Positions 1-11,589 of a stretch of 64,000 bases of DNA are shown here, piece after piece. This DNA comes from Ridgeia piscesae (lineage: Eukaryota; Annelida; Polychaeta; Sabellida; Siboglinidae). How positions within the stretch are numbered: position 1 is the first letter of the stretch; every line of letters begins with the position of its first letter. The notes below the pieces were generated by a model. It saw only the letters and a list, made by a program, of their open reading frames with translations. It searched no databases and had not been told where the DNA came from. Made by a program: the position numbers and the translations under genes. The stretch lies in NCBI GenBank assembly GCA_025642075.2, contig JAODUO010000145.1, forward strand, positions 55,001-119,000, written 5' to 3'.

Positions 1-279
1 GCCTGTAGCCTACACATACCAACACATATTATTATTGCAGTTAATAGTAAGCTCTGTGAGACCAGCTGTTGATTCGCCATTTCTGGGGCATAACCGCACA
101 CAGTGTGTCCGCACAAAGGTATGCCTCTACATTTGACCAAATATTTAAATATCTGACGGGATAAGCGATTTTTTAAACTAACTACCTAACAACAAAGTAA
201 TATGTTTGCTCATTCTGAATGCGTGTTTCGCCGTAAGTGTGCGGACATGCCCCTATTCCCCTACACCAGAACGTTTGAC

Positions 280-735
280 GAAGAGATCATACGAGAAACG
301 ACCATGATATCAAAGAGCCTGAGGAAAGTCGGAAGAACGCAGATATTAGGCGAAGTCAAACTGATCACACTGCCATATTAGCAGGATAGAAACTTCAATG
401 ATCAGGATGAAGTTGTAGACCGAAGGGAACGTTATACACTGTGATAGTCGATCCTGGCTGACCCGAAAGTCGTACCCCAGATAACCCCTACCATGAAACT
501 AAATGTTTATCAGAAAGAACTATCCACAGCATGAAAGAACGCTAAGATGGTGATAAACTTCAACAAGTGAAAGAAGAAAGAAATTAAGAACTTCAGACTG
601 ATATGTCTGTCACCTACCGTCTGTGATACACGCCACGAAAAGTACTAACAATGAATCTAAAAAAGAAGCAGATAGTCAACGGCATACCATATCCGCGTCG
701 TAAACTAACTGAAGGATAATATAATATCCCGCTTT
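280..735 (+). mobile_element. Decayed LINE fragment (endonuclease/RT linker and RT start)
   Basis: Broken translation reads TMISKSLRKVGRTQ, then EIKNFRLICLSP and a degenerate AYHIRVVNLKD. These match the family seen better at 50715-52060 (minus) and in the introns of FREP-A and FREP-B. In that family the second motif is the KDIKNYRPISL box at the start of reverse transcriptase. Many stops and frameshifts; non-functional. Confidence 0.6.
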
Positions 736-917
736 GGATCGCGTTCGTTAAAAGTCTTCGAATCATTTCAAACCCAAGACCTGGTGATAGATAACAATTT
801 CTAACTTTGATTATGATATATATCTAAATAACACCTTCTGCAACGTTACAACAACACTATTTCACTATAATGATAATAATTATATATTAGCTTAATGGAT
901 TTTCTTTCATTTATTTC

Positions 918-1215
918 AATGCCAGACGTTTTGAGAAAAACGTTGTGGGAATTAATGAATATCTGCAAGATTTACATATGAAATTTTATATCATCGCTAT
1001 ATCAGAAACATGGGATGAACTGGATGTTTAAATTACATGGATACAGTGCTCATCACGTAACCATAACATCTGCAACGAAATTGGTGTAGCATTGTATATA
1101 CGAATTGAGTTAAATCATGCAGATAACTTGATATACAATCAGTGAACGTCGAAAGTAATTTTGAATGTGTTACAGTAGAGATTGCTAATGTTGTTATTAG
1201 ACTACATAATATTAT
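918..1215 (+). mobile_element. Decayed LINE endonuclease domain
   Basis: One frame from 918 reads NARRFEKNVVGINEY, then KFYIIAISETWDEL, the start of the apurinic-type endonuclease of CR1/Jockey-like LINEs (the N-x-R-S and I-x-I-S-E-T-W boxes). After a frameshift come GVALYIRIELNHA and NVESNFECVTVEIANVVIR, the next conserved blocks. At least two frameshifts and in-frame stops; no reverse transcriptase follows. Confidence 0.6.
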
Positions 1216-1250
1216 AGGCACCGACGCACGAAATACGTCTGCACAGCGGG

Positions 1251-1286
1251 TGGGGCATGACCGCACAGGCCTGTGCGAACATGCCC
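1251..1286. repeat. 36-bp near-perfect palindrome
   Basis: GGGGCATG, ACCGCACAGG and CCTGTGCGAA CATGCCCC form an inverted repeat with two mismatched positions per arm. Related half-sites (GCGGACATG followed by a C run) recur near 76-118, 236-253 and 1600-1640. Confidence 0.6.
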
Positions 1287-1599
1287 CAAGCATCCAACAC
1301 GTGAACAATTCTGAATTGCGCGAAAATGCTGCTTATGAAAGTATCCTTTATTTTACACATAAAAAACATTAAAATGCTATTTGGAATTATGAAAGAAATG
1401 TATATGCACGTCTTACAGTTAATGTAATACACATAACAGCACATGAGTAAAATTACATCAGTTTTTACGAAAATAAAATGTTATGTCATAATGTTTTACT
1501 TCTCTCAAAAGTATATGCAAATGGTTGATTTGGGGGTTAGACGTTGCCGCTTAGCATGATTCCACTAACCAGATATTACGCGATGCTCAAATAATAGGG

Positions 1600-1917
1600 T
1601 GTGCGTACATGCCTCCGAGTGCGGACATGTCCCTACTTCCCCTATTCCTTTAGTCGCAGACTCTTTTGGAGACGTTGGAGACTGGGGCTGTGGCGTTGTA
1701 GTACTTTGCATACTATTGTATTTGGCCTGTCCTTCTATGCTGGCCAGTGCGTTTTGGAAGATGCATGCGAGATAGGGTGAACTAAGCTGCCCACGTTTCA
1801 ACACGGTGGCTGTAATACTATCAGTACGGAACGATCCAGCAGCCGGCACCGTGGTTTGAACCGCCCGTTTCCTGCGGTCGTGATTCGACATTCTAACCAC
1901 TCGGCCACCGCGCCCAT
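1600..1917 (-). mobile_element. tRNA-derived SINE
   Basis: On the minus strand the element begins GGCGCGGTGGCCGAGTGGTT, a pol III A box in a tRNA-Ser-like head. A B-box-like GGCGGTTCAAACCAC follows about 45 bases later. The anticodon arm does not fold as a normal tRNA, so this is a SINE head rather than a tRNA gene. The body runs about 250 bp and the upstream side abuts a (TA)n tract. Confidence 0.6.
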
Positions 1918-1920
1918 ATC

Positions 1921-1921
1921 A

Positions 1922-1956
<35 letters not shown>
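1921..1956. repeat. (TA)n microsatellite
   Basis: About 17 TA units, adjoining the SINE head. Confidence 0.9.
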
Positions 1957-1957
<1 letters not shown>

Positions 1958-2031
1958 CTGTACTATCATTAGCAAAGCAAAAATCAAATCAAAGATGTTG
2001 AGTCGTGTGTTATCTCAGGTGTCGGTGACAG

Positions 2032-2128
2032 GTTTTCCAACGTCGTGTCGACAACACGACCGACTTCAACCGTAACTGGAATAGTTACAGAGAGGGATTT
2101 GGTGACCTATCGCGAAATTTCTGGCTTG
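2032..2128 (+). pseudogene. FREP-C fibrinogen-domain exon (second FReD exon)
   Basis: A 97-nt exon between acceptor GACAG and donor GTGAGT. It reads [16 protein letters not shown], then [14 protein letters not shown], the block after GGGW in fibrinogen-related domains. Length, phase (0 in, 1 out) and sequence match the equivalent exons of FREP-A (42270-42366) and FREP-B (17976-18072). The exon itself is intact. I found no first FReD exon upstream in the window, where LINE and SINE debris lies instead, so the gene is probably broken. A distant 5' part left of the window is possible. Confidence 0.8.
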
Positions 2129-2515
2129 GTGAGTGAACGCAATTTAGTTATTCTTAAAGTCAGGGTTTAAGAAGCCATCGACTTATGTTGGCACGCTTCA
2201 GAAAACCTTATGCACACCTTCCTGCTCACTTTTTTTTAAAGTCAAGTGCCATATACAGGTAAGAATACCTTAAGAATAATAAACTCAATAATTCTTCACC
2301 CAGTAAATTAATTAGTTAAATTATAACAACAATAATTGTAACTACAAATAATAGCAATTGTATCTCATTTAGATACGTCTGGGATAGACAAATATACGTA
2401 TATAACTTCAAGTCTACTCTTTTCGAAGTCTATTTCTTAATTATGTTCTATCTATATAACATATTGATGTTAGTATATGCATACATATTGTACATAATCG
2501 ATATAGTAAGCGAAG
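2129..2515 (+). other. FREP-C intron between the two FReD exons
   Basis: A/T-rich sequence with no ORF or repeat of note. Confidence 0.6.
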
Positions 2516-2692
2516 CGTGTTCCCATGAAATGACAACACTACACTCCATTACATCACAAAAGATATATTCTCTGAGAATCGACCTTGAAGATTTCGAAGG
2601 CGCTACGAGATATGCGGAATACACGTACTTCGCTGTAGGCAACGAAGACAAATCATACACATTGTCCCTGGGAACCTATAGTGGCACAGCAG
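2516..2692 (+). pseudogene. FREP-C fibrinogen-domain exon (third FReD exon)
   Basis: Reads HSITSQKIYSLRIDLEDF, then YAEYTYFAVGNEDKSYTL and GTYSGTAG, the typical centre of a fibrinogen-related domain. The donor GTGATT at 2693 matches the A and B donors. The usual acceptor CCAG in front of GAAATGA is CATG here and one base is added shortly after, so the ancestral acceptor is lost. An AG at 2514-2515 would keep phase with the 2128 donor but adds unusual residues (ACSHEMTT). No terminal FReD exon follows: the 8-bp satellite starts about 30 bases downstream. Confidence 0.75.
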
Positions 2693-2724
2693 GTGATTAC
2701 ACACATTCCTATGCTCGTAAAACA

Positions 2725-4783
2725 GATAGATCGATCAGTCGATCAGTCGATCAGTCGATCAGTCGATCAGTCGACCAGTCGATCAATCGATCAGTCGATC
2801 CATCGACCAATCGACAAATCGATCAATCGATCAATCGATCAATCGATCAATCGAACAATCGACCAGTCGACCAATCTATCAGTCGATCAATCGAACAATC
2901 GACCAGTCGACCAGTCGACCAGTCGACCAGTCGACCAGTCGACCAGTCGACCAGTCGACCAGTCGACCAGTCGACCAGTCGACCAGTCGAGCAATCGAGC
3001 AATCGACCAATCGACCAATCGACCAGTCGACCAATCGACCAGTCGACCAATCGATCAGTCGATCAATCGATCAGTCGATCAGTCGACCAGTCGATCAGTC
3101 GATCAGTCGATCAGTCGATCAGTCGATCAGTCGACAGTCGACCAGTCGACCAGTCGACCAGTCGACCAGTCGACCAGTCGACCAGTCGACCAGTCGACCG
3201 ATCGACCAGTCGACCGATCGATCAATCGACCGATCGACCAATCGACCGATCGACCAATCGACCGATCGACCAATCGACCGATCGACCAATCGACCGATCG
3301 ACCAATCGACCGATCGACCAATCGACCGATCGACCGATCACAGATCGATCGATCGATCGACCATCGACGATCAATATCATCGATCGACGATCGAGTCGAA
3401 CGCAATTTACGTATTCTAAACGTCAGTCGATCAATCGATCAACGATCGACCGATCGACTATCGATGGCATCGATCAGATCAACTCATGCGATCGACCGAT
3501 CGACGATCGATTTTTTAAGATCAATCGATCGACCGATCATCGACATCGGATCAAATCGACCATCGACCAATCGACCAATCGACCAATCGACATCGACTCA
3601 ATCGACCAATCGATCAATCGACCAATCGACCAATCGACCAATCGACCGATCGACCAATCGACCAATCGACCAATCGACCAATCGACCAATCGACCAATCG
3701 ACCAATCGACCAATCGACCAATCGACCAATCGACCAATCGACCGATCGACCAATCGACCAATCGACCAAACTCAATCGACTCTATCGACCGATCGACCAA
3801 TCGACCAATCGTCATCACATCGACCAATCGACCAATCGACCAATCGACCAATCGACCAATCGACCATCGACCAATCGATCAATGACCAATCGACCAATCG
3901 ACGTGTTCACCATCGACCAATGACAATCTACAACTCGCATACAATCGACATGACCAATCGACCAATCGACTCAATCGACCAATCGACCAATCGACCGATC
4001 GACCAGCGACCAATCGACCAATCGACCAATACGACCGATCGACTGATCGACGATGGCAATCGACCACGACCAATCGACCGATTGCCGATCGACCGATCGA
4101 CCGATCGATCGATCGACCGATCGACCAATCGACCAATCGACCGATCGACCGATCGACCGATCGACCAATCGACCAATCGACCAATCGACCAATCGACCAA
4201 TCGACCGATCGACCAATCGACCAATCGACCAATCGACTCAGATCGACCATCGACCAATCGACCAATCGACCAATCGACCAATCGACCAATCGACCAATCG
4301 ACCAATCGACCAATCGACCAATCGACCAATCGACCAATCGACCGATCGACCAATCGACCAATCGACCAATCGACCAATCGACCAATCGACCGATCGACCA
4401 ATCGACCAATCGACCAATCGACCAATCGACCGATCGACCAATCGACCAATCGACCAATCGACCGATCGACCAATCGACCGAATCGACCAATCGACCAATC
4501 GACCAATCGATCCAATCGACCAATCGACCAATCGACCAATCGACCAATCGACCGATCGACCAATCGACCAATCGACCAATCGACCAATCGACCAATCGAC
4601 CAATCGACCAATCGACCAATCGACCGATCGACCAATCGACCAATCGACCAATCGACCAATCGATCGATCGACCGATCGACCAATCGACCAATCGACCAAT
4701 CGACCAATCGATCGATCGACCAATCGACCAATCGACCAATCGACCAATCGACCAATCGATCAATGGATCAATCGATCAGTCGA
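2725..4783. repeat. 2.06-kb satellite of an 8-bp unit (ATCGACCA)
   Basis: Tandem 8-mers, mostly ATCGACCA with ATCGATCA, GTCGACCA and ATCGACCG variants, broken by short irregular patches near 3340-3580 and 3850-4050. Since 8 is not a multiple of 3, every frame on one strand gives the same octapeptide (RPIDQSTN on plus, a DWSIGRLV permutation on minus). No unit contains a stop in any frame, which explains the overlapping ORFs of up to 717 codons; they are not genes. Confidence 0.95.
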
Positions 4784-5017
4784 CGCTGGTATTTAATCAG
4801 TAACTTCTTAATGTGTAAAATGTACATTTATTGATAAAACAATGACATTGTATAATAATCATATAACTGTCCTGACATGGAACTGTCAAATCACAGTCGC
4901 CCGGAGTTGAGTGGACATCTTGTTGATGTTCCTTCACAACAGTCACCCACAACCCTGGAACAGCAGGTACTAACCGACCTGTATAGGGCCTACTGAATGT
5001 AAATATTGGGAATAGTC

Positions 5018-5023
5018 TGTGTG

Positions 5024-5090
<67 letters not shown>

Positions 5091-5128
5091 CTGTGTTTAT
5101 GGGTGCGTGTGTGTGTGCGTGCACTAAG
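5018..5128. repeat. (GT)n / (GTGC)n microsatellite
   Basis: GT dinucleotides pass into GTGC tetranucleotides and back. Confidence 0.9.
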
Positions 5129-5224
5129 TTCTTCATGCAGACAAACGTTCTAACAGTCTCTTGACAAACAAATGACATAATCGGTGTAACAGGAATCAAT
5201 ACGTCATACTGAGAAATTGTGCTC

Positions 5225-7470
5225 CAGCCTATTTGGGCCTAATAATAATAACACAAGTTTTATTAGCAACTCAACTGAGTTGGATTGACATTACAATAGG
5301 TTACAATTAACTCATCAAAACATCATACAAATACAGTAGAAATACATTTGATACCGCAAATCATACCGTATTAATAGTCTTTTTATTGACAGTTGTATAA
5401 AGCCCACGGTATATAGGAGTTACGGAATCTATTCGCTCTAGTAACTGGTAATGGGTACACATTTTGTTGTCTAATATTATATTTGATATGTCTTTTGTCA
5501 GGCAGCAGATAATTTAATCTGTGTGTGCCGACTTTAATTTTATCAAAATATTTTTGACAAATGCTGTCCCGTCTTACATTCAACGTATCCAGGTTAACAC
5601 GTCTAAGTATTTCCGCGTAACCCAATCCAGGAAAAATACATTATAGTGCCCTTTTTTGTATAACTTCAATATTGTCAGACAAATATTGGGGTAAGTTAGT
5701 GTGCCATACAGGACATGCATATTCTAGAACTGGTCTCACCACACTAACATATACACTGACCAGACCTTTCTGTGTAATCCCTGCATGCTTTAACTGATAT
5801 AACATGTACAAGCGTTTACCAGCCTTTTTCACAATATTATCCACGTGTTTGTTCCATGTCAGATCCTGAGAAATGGTCACACCTAATAGTTTGGCATGGC
5901 AAACTTGTGCTATATCCCTCCCATCAATCTTTATATTCGGGATAGTGCTTCTGAAATTGCCATCTTGTGCAAAACTAATGATTATTTCTTTTGATTTTTC
6001 CGAATTAATTTTCATGTCATTCTGTTCTGTCCATCTAGCAGCAATATCAACCGACTCTTGTATAACAGATACATCATTTCTGTCGCATATTTCAAATAAC
6101 GTACTGTCATCTACATACTTATATAATGGAACAGTCGTTCTTAAATCATTTATGTAAACGAGGAAACATTTAGGTCCAGACAATGTCCCTTGCGGTACTC
6201 CCCCATTGGGATGACCAGAATGGGAACATTCATTTCCTATTTTTACTCGTTGAGCTCTGTCTAATAGAAATGTTGCCATCCATCTTAAAATATGTGCGGG
6301 CAACCCATACGACTGTAGCTTATCTAGCAACAAATGATGATTAATAAGATCAAACGCTTTGCTAAAGTATAGCATTACAACTCTGACATAAGAATTCAAT
6401 TTATCTATCGCCTTATACCACATATGAACCAGTTCGACAAGAACGTCTGTTGTGGACGTTCCGCTAATTCCCCCAAATTGCTTAGCATCAATTTCACCTT
6501 CAATTGTTTCATCCACCCATTTCATTATTATTGATTCAAACACCTTAGCAGCTATTGGAGTTAGTGAAATTGGTCTAATTTCTTTTTCAATCGACACAGG
6601 GGGCTTGTTTTTGGCTACGGTATTACATTGGCCATTTTCCATTCCATAGGGAGTACACCTTCTCTTAGTGAATTGTAAAAAATAGCAGTTAATGGAGGGG
6701 CGAGAACATTTGCATAATTTCTTAACACCCATGCAGGGATGTTGTCAGGCCCAGTAGCCTTGTTGGCTATAACACTCTCCAAGGCTTTAAAAGTAGTACA
6801 TACGCTTATCACATACTGATCCGGCAGTTCCTCGTTAACGTCGAACACCTTGTGACTCTTATTTAACCGAGGCAAATGGTCACTCACAGACACAAAGAAA
6901 TCATTCATTGTATTGGCCAGTAAGCCACAATCACCATCCGTTGTTTTGTTAGCTAGACCTTGCATGCATGATTTGCCATTTGTTTTAAGTCCCATTATTG
7001 TTTTCATATGCTTCCACCAATTGTGGGATCCCGATTCATGCATTGCTGCAATTTGTGTTTGGTAAAAATTATACTTAAGTTTCGAAGCGGCTCGATTGAC
7101 CTTATTACGCAATATTTTTGCTTGATTCAAATCACCACTCATGTGAGCTCGCTGTCTTTTACGAACTAAGTCTCTGAACCAGTCTGTGACCCATGGCTTA
7201 TCAGCCGTATGCCTCGTAACAATTTTAGTAGGAAAGCATATGTCCATCAGGTTGCAAATAACCGTTTGATAATATGAATACTGATCTGCACATGAATCAA
7301 GCCTAAATAGGGGTTCCCATTTGATGGCTGATAAAGCCACACTGAATGTGGCTTTTTCTTTTGACCCTATACATCTTACGGTTAACCGTGTCACGCATCC
7401 AGTATTAACTGAGTTTTTCGCTTTAGGTTTAAGCAAAACCATGCTATGCTTTGCCTTTGGCAAACCAAGG
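5225..7470 (-). mobile_element. CR1-like LINE, 5'-truncated, with reverse transcriptase
   Basis: Three minus-strand blocks make one element. 7463-6615 is the linker and start of RT (GPDNIPAWVLRNYANVLAPP, LPMEWKMANVIP). After a frameshift, 6732-5641 carries RPISLTPIAAKVFESI, FSKAFDLINH, GGVPQGTLSG and the catalytic KYVDDSTLFE, then the thumb region. After a stop near 5640, 5625-5383 is the C-terminal tail ending WALYNCQ. The 3' end (5225-5265) is AATAAAACTTGTGTT plus ATT repeats, typical of CR1/L2 tails. No endonuclease is present. With one frameshift and one stop it is inactive but fairly young. Confidence 0.9.
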
Positions 7471-7474
7471 CTTT

Positions 7475-7935
7475 GTCCTTGACTTTGCTTGCGCCCGGGC
7501 CCACCCTTTTATTTTTATGCTCGGGCGAAGCTGAGCCTACTACGCTTTATTATCAACATAGAACTATGTATTTTATTAGCCAAAGTATTACTGCTGCAAA
7601 TACTCATCTATAATTATATCACTAGGTATCAACTAACCTAAACTGGCTTGGATGTTACCATCATTTACTGTCGGAACAGGCGGCAGTCGAGTGACTTCAC
7701 AAGTTGATTTCAACGAGAATATTTATGTCAAACAGTATGGCATCAATAGTAATATAATAAGTTGCGACTCCCTTTGATGACGGATTTATACACTTGGATT
7801 ATGTATTGTGAAGTGTTAGAGAAATTTTCGTCGCTTTATCATATAGCCAGTTTGTGATACAGCCAGTTCTTGCGAGACACTCAGGCCTTTTAGTATGGGA
7901 TAATGGCGGCACAACCAACAGTTCGTCTGTGCATT
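7475..7935. other. Unannotated stretch
   Basis: The LINE may reach a little further 5' around 7475-7550. Beyond that I see no coding or repeat signal. Confidence 0.4.
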
Positions 7936-7937
<2 letters not shown>

Positions 7938-7967
<30 letters not shown>

Positions 7968-7969
7968 TG

Positions 7970-8034
<65 letters not shown>
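7938..8034. repeat. (ATGT)n-(TA)n compound microsatellite
   Basis: About nine ATGT units followed by some 30 TA units. Confidence 0.95.
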
Positions 8035-8036
<2 letters not shown>

Positions 8037-8660
8037 CATGCACAACGCATCTTTCACGTGGATTACACTGGATCTTGACAAAGCAATACGAACCTGACAC
8101 AGATTATATAAAATGTCTAAATGAATTTGCCAGATACACCAGAACATTCAGCTTTCAAGACTAAGTTAATAATATACAAATACACAAGTAAAACGTGTAT
8201 GAAGAGCGAGTCAATTTCATTATTAATTGTGCTTAAAATATAAACAAACTACGATGAAACATAGGACATTATGTGTCCAAAACATGTTAAAAGAAAACAG
8301 TCTCCATATTATGTTTACATAATAAAAAATGTATAGCAAAAATAACCAATTGCAAAGAAATGTAATGTTTTTACTTGTAATAATTTTTATTTATCCGAAT
8401 AGTGCACATCAAATCAGTAATCGGACAAATAAAACGGATATGGAATTAAAAGTATTATACTTGTTTTCAAATATTGACAATTATGAACTTTGCATGTTTT
8501 ATGTACCCATTTCAATCTTTTTGATTGCCCAGAGAGAGTGAAATAAACTATTATTATTAATACGATAAAAACGTAGAAAAAAAATCCTAAATAAATAATT
8601 ACAGTTTTCAACAGATTGATTGATACGCCGGGGAATAGGCAAGATCATAATTACAGTATT
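8035..8660. other. A/T-rich stretch without a gene
   Basis: Only short ORFs with no recognisable motif. Confidence 0.5.
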
Positions 8661-8927
8661 CTAATTATTGAACGTGGTTTCCGCATTCGCTGCATCCAGC
8701 TCGCGCGAATAACCCGCTGCTACCGCGACTCTCTGGTAATTTTCTGTGTAGTTTGCATCAGTTTTGTTTCTGGTGATCAGACGCAGTTCCAGTTCGGCCA
8801 TGGTCTTCAAACGCATGCCGATCTGCTGCAAGTCGATGTCGATGGTGCTTGCAGGGTTGCTTCTGGGTCTGCCGCAATAACTAGTCGGCCGACAGAGTTT
8901 CGTTTGCTGACGCATTCGTGTCAACAC
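8661..8927 (-). CDS. Unidentified 88-codon ORF, possible exon or relic
   Basis: The frame opens at GTG after a stop and closes with TAG. Its composition is richer in G+C than its flanks. The middle has heptad-like hydrophobics (TIDIDLQQIGMRLKTMAELE), so a short coiled coil is possible. There is no ATG with good context, no splice signal I can defend, and no family I recognise. It could be part of an unknown exon or a chance ORF in an old repeat. Confidence 0.25.
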   Translation of the reverse strand: MLTRMRQQTKLCRPTSYCGRPRSNPASTIDIDLQQIGMRLKTMAELELRLITRNKTDANYTENYQRVAVAAGYSRELDAANAETTFNN

Positions 8928-9281
8928 TTAGGAGATGGCTAACGATCGCCTTGGCATGTCCACCATGGCTGGGCTTATGTGTCTGCACTGACACGTTTCA
9001 TACATCATCATGCCGATGGATCCCGATGAATGAGCGTTTCCGGCTCTGTCAGGTCTCACACACTCGCGTTGTACAGTAACACTGGCGCACGAATGCGTTA
9101 TATAAAAGTATTTGCAGTCGCTCGCTGACGTGTTGTCTTCACAGTCAATGAGGCCACATGTAATTGACAGACGCGACCGCAAGCATATTTCACCAAGACA
9201 AGTCCTTAACGTCTCCAACCATTTGTTTACGTGCACTATATGAACCTTTATTCTATGAGAAATTGCTATTAAAAACACCAT
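8928..9281 (-). other. Segment shared with intron 1 of FREP-A and FREP-B (copy 1 of 3)
   Basis: The core at 9095-9215 is conserved with 18940-19050 and 43300-43430. On the minus strand it encodes a Cys-containing frame (CGLIDCEDNTSASDCKYFYI). On the plus strand the same bases hold a TATA-like TATATAAAAGTA followed by a conserved TTGCAGTCGC. It may be an old repeat, a regulatory element, or an exon of something unrecognised. No FReD exon lies beside this copy. Confidence 0.45.
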
Positions 9282-9574
9282 ACTCGTTTCCCCATAAAAG
9301 TAGTTGATTTATGTAATATAGTAGGGAATGACTAGACTGTTAACAGTAAAGTCTCCAGATAGGTTAGTAATTACAAATTACGCAGCTATAATCACGTATA
9401 TTTAGGCGTATGAGTATATATTTTGATATTACTGTTGCTCTTACTAAATTATGTTTATTGTTTATCCTGGCAGCTTGGCGCTTATTTTACCAATGCCATA
9501 GTACGAAAAAAATACGACGGTATACCTATGGCTATGCCTGGCTGTGGGCTATACTTAGATGACTAGGACATGTC

Positions 9575-9935
9575 AATGATTTAGGGCAATATTATAATTT
9601 TGTTTATTCCTTTATATATGGAACTATTTATTGTTTTGTATTTTGTCATTTGCTTGCCACACAAATTAATACATTGTCTTGCGGGACCATCAGAACATTT
9701 GCCTACTTTGCACCAATGTAAAACTAATAAAAAGTGTTTTACAAAAAGGGCTATCAACGATGACTGTGGTATTCCAGTTACAATCTATGAGCTACATTAT
9801 ACCATTTACCAAATAGTTCGTTTTAAAAATGGAGGTCAAAATTCTACAAGGGGTCCAAATAATATAATAGAATATGGACCCCGGTTCCATTTTCTATGGG
9901 GACCCATATTCTATCTGACACCGGCTTTGCATCCG
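9575..9935. repeat. Dispersed repeat with GGACCCC/AGAATATGG palindromes (copy 1)
   Basis: Includes phrases TTTGTTTATTCCTTTATAT, CTTGCGGGACCATCAG and AATAGAATATGGACCCC, which recur at 32284-32410 and 33440-33660. Opposed copies of the GGACCCC block fold on themselves. Probably a nonautonomous DNA element. Confidence 0.5.
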
Positions 9936-9939
9936 TGAA

Positions 9940-11487
9940 GAAACGTTAATATTATGTGTCAGTGCTGTTACATTACAGGAAATTTATTTTTAAAAGATGC
10001 TACGCCTTAACTAGAAAACAATATTAGCGGATATGGATACACATAATGTAACGAACAAGCTAGAGCACATCCTAAAACAGGCAGGAGACCAGTGTGCCAC
10101 AAAACCTATCTTTCGACAATGTACTTAAATAGTAGCCATACATATAATAACTCTAAATAGCATGAGTTCCTCACCTCTGTTAATTTCCTGCTACATCGTC
10201 GCTGCTTCTATCTAATGTATGCAGCTAAACAAATTCCTGCAATTTCATATATAAACACCGTAACAGTACTGACGTAATAGAACAATATATTCTTGGAAAA
10301 GATAAATCTTTGGTTTTTCAACCAGTAAGTGTCGAATTAAGCAATTGTCATGGGAAAATGGTATAAATGTTAGTACTTGATGTACGTCGTCACTGAATAA
10401 AAAATTTTTAAACTGTAAATCATGCAAATGGTGAACAAATAATACAAAGAAAATCCACCCTTCCCTTACGGTACAGTAGATATTTCCCGATATGACGTGG
10501 ACATTTTGCTAATATAGACGATATCCTTGAATTGTCTCAGTGAATTAAGACATTGATAGTTAAAACAACGCATGAAAGTGGAATGTATCTTTTTCATTTT
10601 CTTTATATTATACTGATAACATTGAAATGCTCCGAAAATCTGGATTCATCCAATTGTAGAAACGCTGTTGTTCCTAAAATTCCTTTTCAGACTGCTTGGT
10701 AATCCAGGAAAATCAAGGCAAGACCAATATGATGACACCTACTTATTCGTCATATTTTGCTGTAAACACGATGAATAAAGAGACTGCCCACTTTGATCCT
10801 CATGACTACTTAAAGGATCCACTAAAGGGAATCTGGGTGATTTAGTATCTCTTTAATTTTGACACCTTGAATTTGAAAGCTTTTATTAAACTTGTTTTAT
10901 TTTGAATGGTATCAATATCGTGTTAACTTATCTTTTGCATATATACGATATCCATGTGTGTGTGTGTGTTGTTGAATTTTCAGCTTTGGACGTGTTGAAA
11001 TAAAATACTCATTTGTAAATGGAATCTGCTTACATTTGTTTCGAAGTTTCACTGGTGATGGTATCACCACAGTTTTAATATGGAAGCCTTGCTTAGGCTT
11101 AATTTTGAAAACGACATATATTGGTGAGCATCCGTTATGGACCGATATCTTTGCTGGATAAACAGGCCGACAAGAAGGGTGTGGCAGTGTCCACTAGTTC
11201 TGAAATCAGGTGATCCGTCTGTGCTTCCTTGTAAGTTGTGTGAAAATGATAACATTCAGACCTACAACCTCGCAACGCCAAAGTATGACGCCACAGTATC
11301 AACACGTGTGAGAGCGTAACAAACTAGTAGTTTTGATACGATGACCCTTCCACCTATATTGCATTCTATATTGCAATATAGACGTAGGGGTGGGTGATGG
11401 TCCTCTAGTGTGTTTGCGTCAAAATCGACTTTTGGTTTATAAGAATCTAGGCCTAACATAAGTTAACTACATAAATAAATAAATTTA
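9940..11487. other. Intergenic stretch without a supported gene
   Basis: Only ORFs of 60-65 codons without motifs. A short GT run sits near 10957. Confidence 0.5.
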
Positions 11488-11585
11488 TATACATACATAC
11501 ATACATACATACATACATACATACATACATACATACATACATACATACATACATACATACATACATACATACATACATACATACA
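11488..11585. repeat. (ATAC)n microsatellite
   Basis: About 24 perfect ATAC units. Confidence 0.95.
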
Positions 11586-11589
11586 GCCT

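Noticed and set aside
1565..1900. 111-codon minus ORF
   Set aside because: Lies within the SINE; no motif.
1845..1917. tRNA-Ser gene
   Set aside because: A and B boxes are present, but the anticodon arm and variable arm do not fold and the sequence continues as a SINE body.
2725..4783. CRISPR-like array
   Set aside because: Contiguous 8-bp tandem units with no spacers; eukaryotic context.
2681..4834. 717-codon ORF and several overlapping long ORFs on both strands
   Set aside because: Direct consequence of an 8-bp stop-free satellite; same peptide in all frames, no start context or domain.
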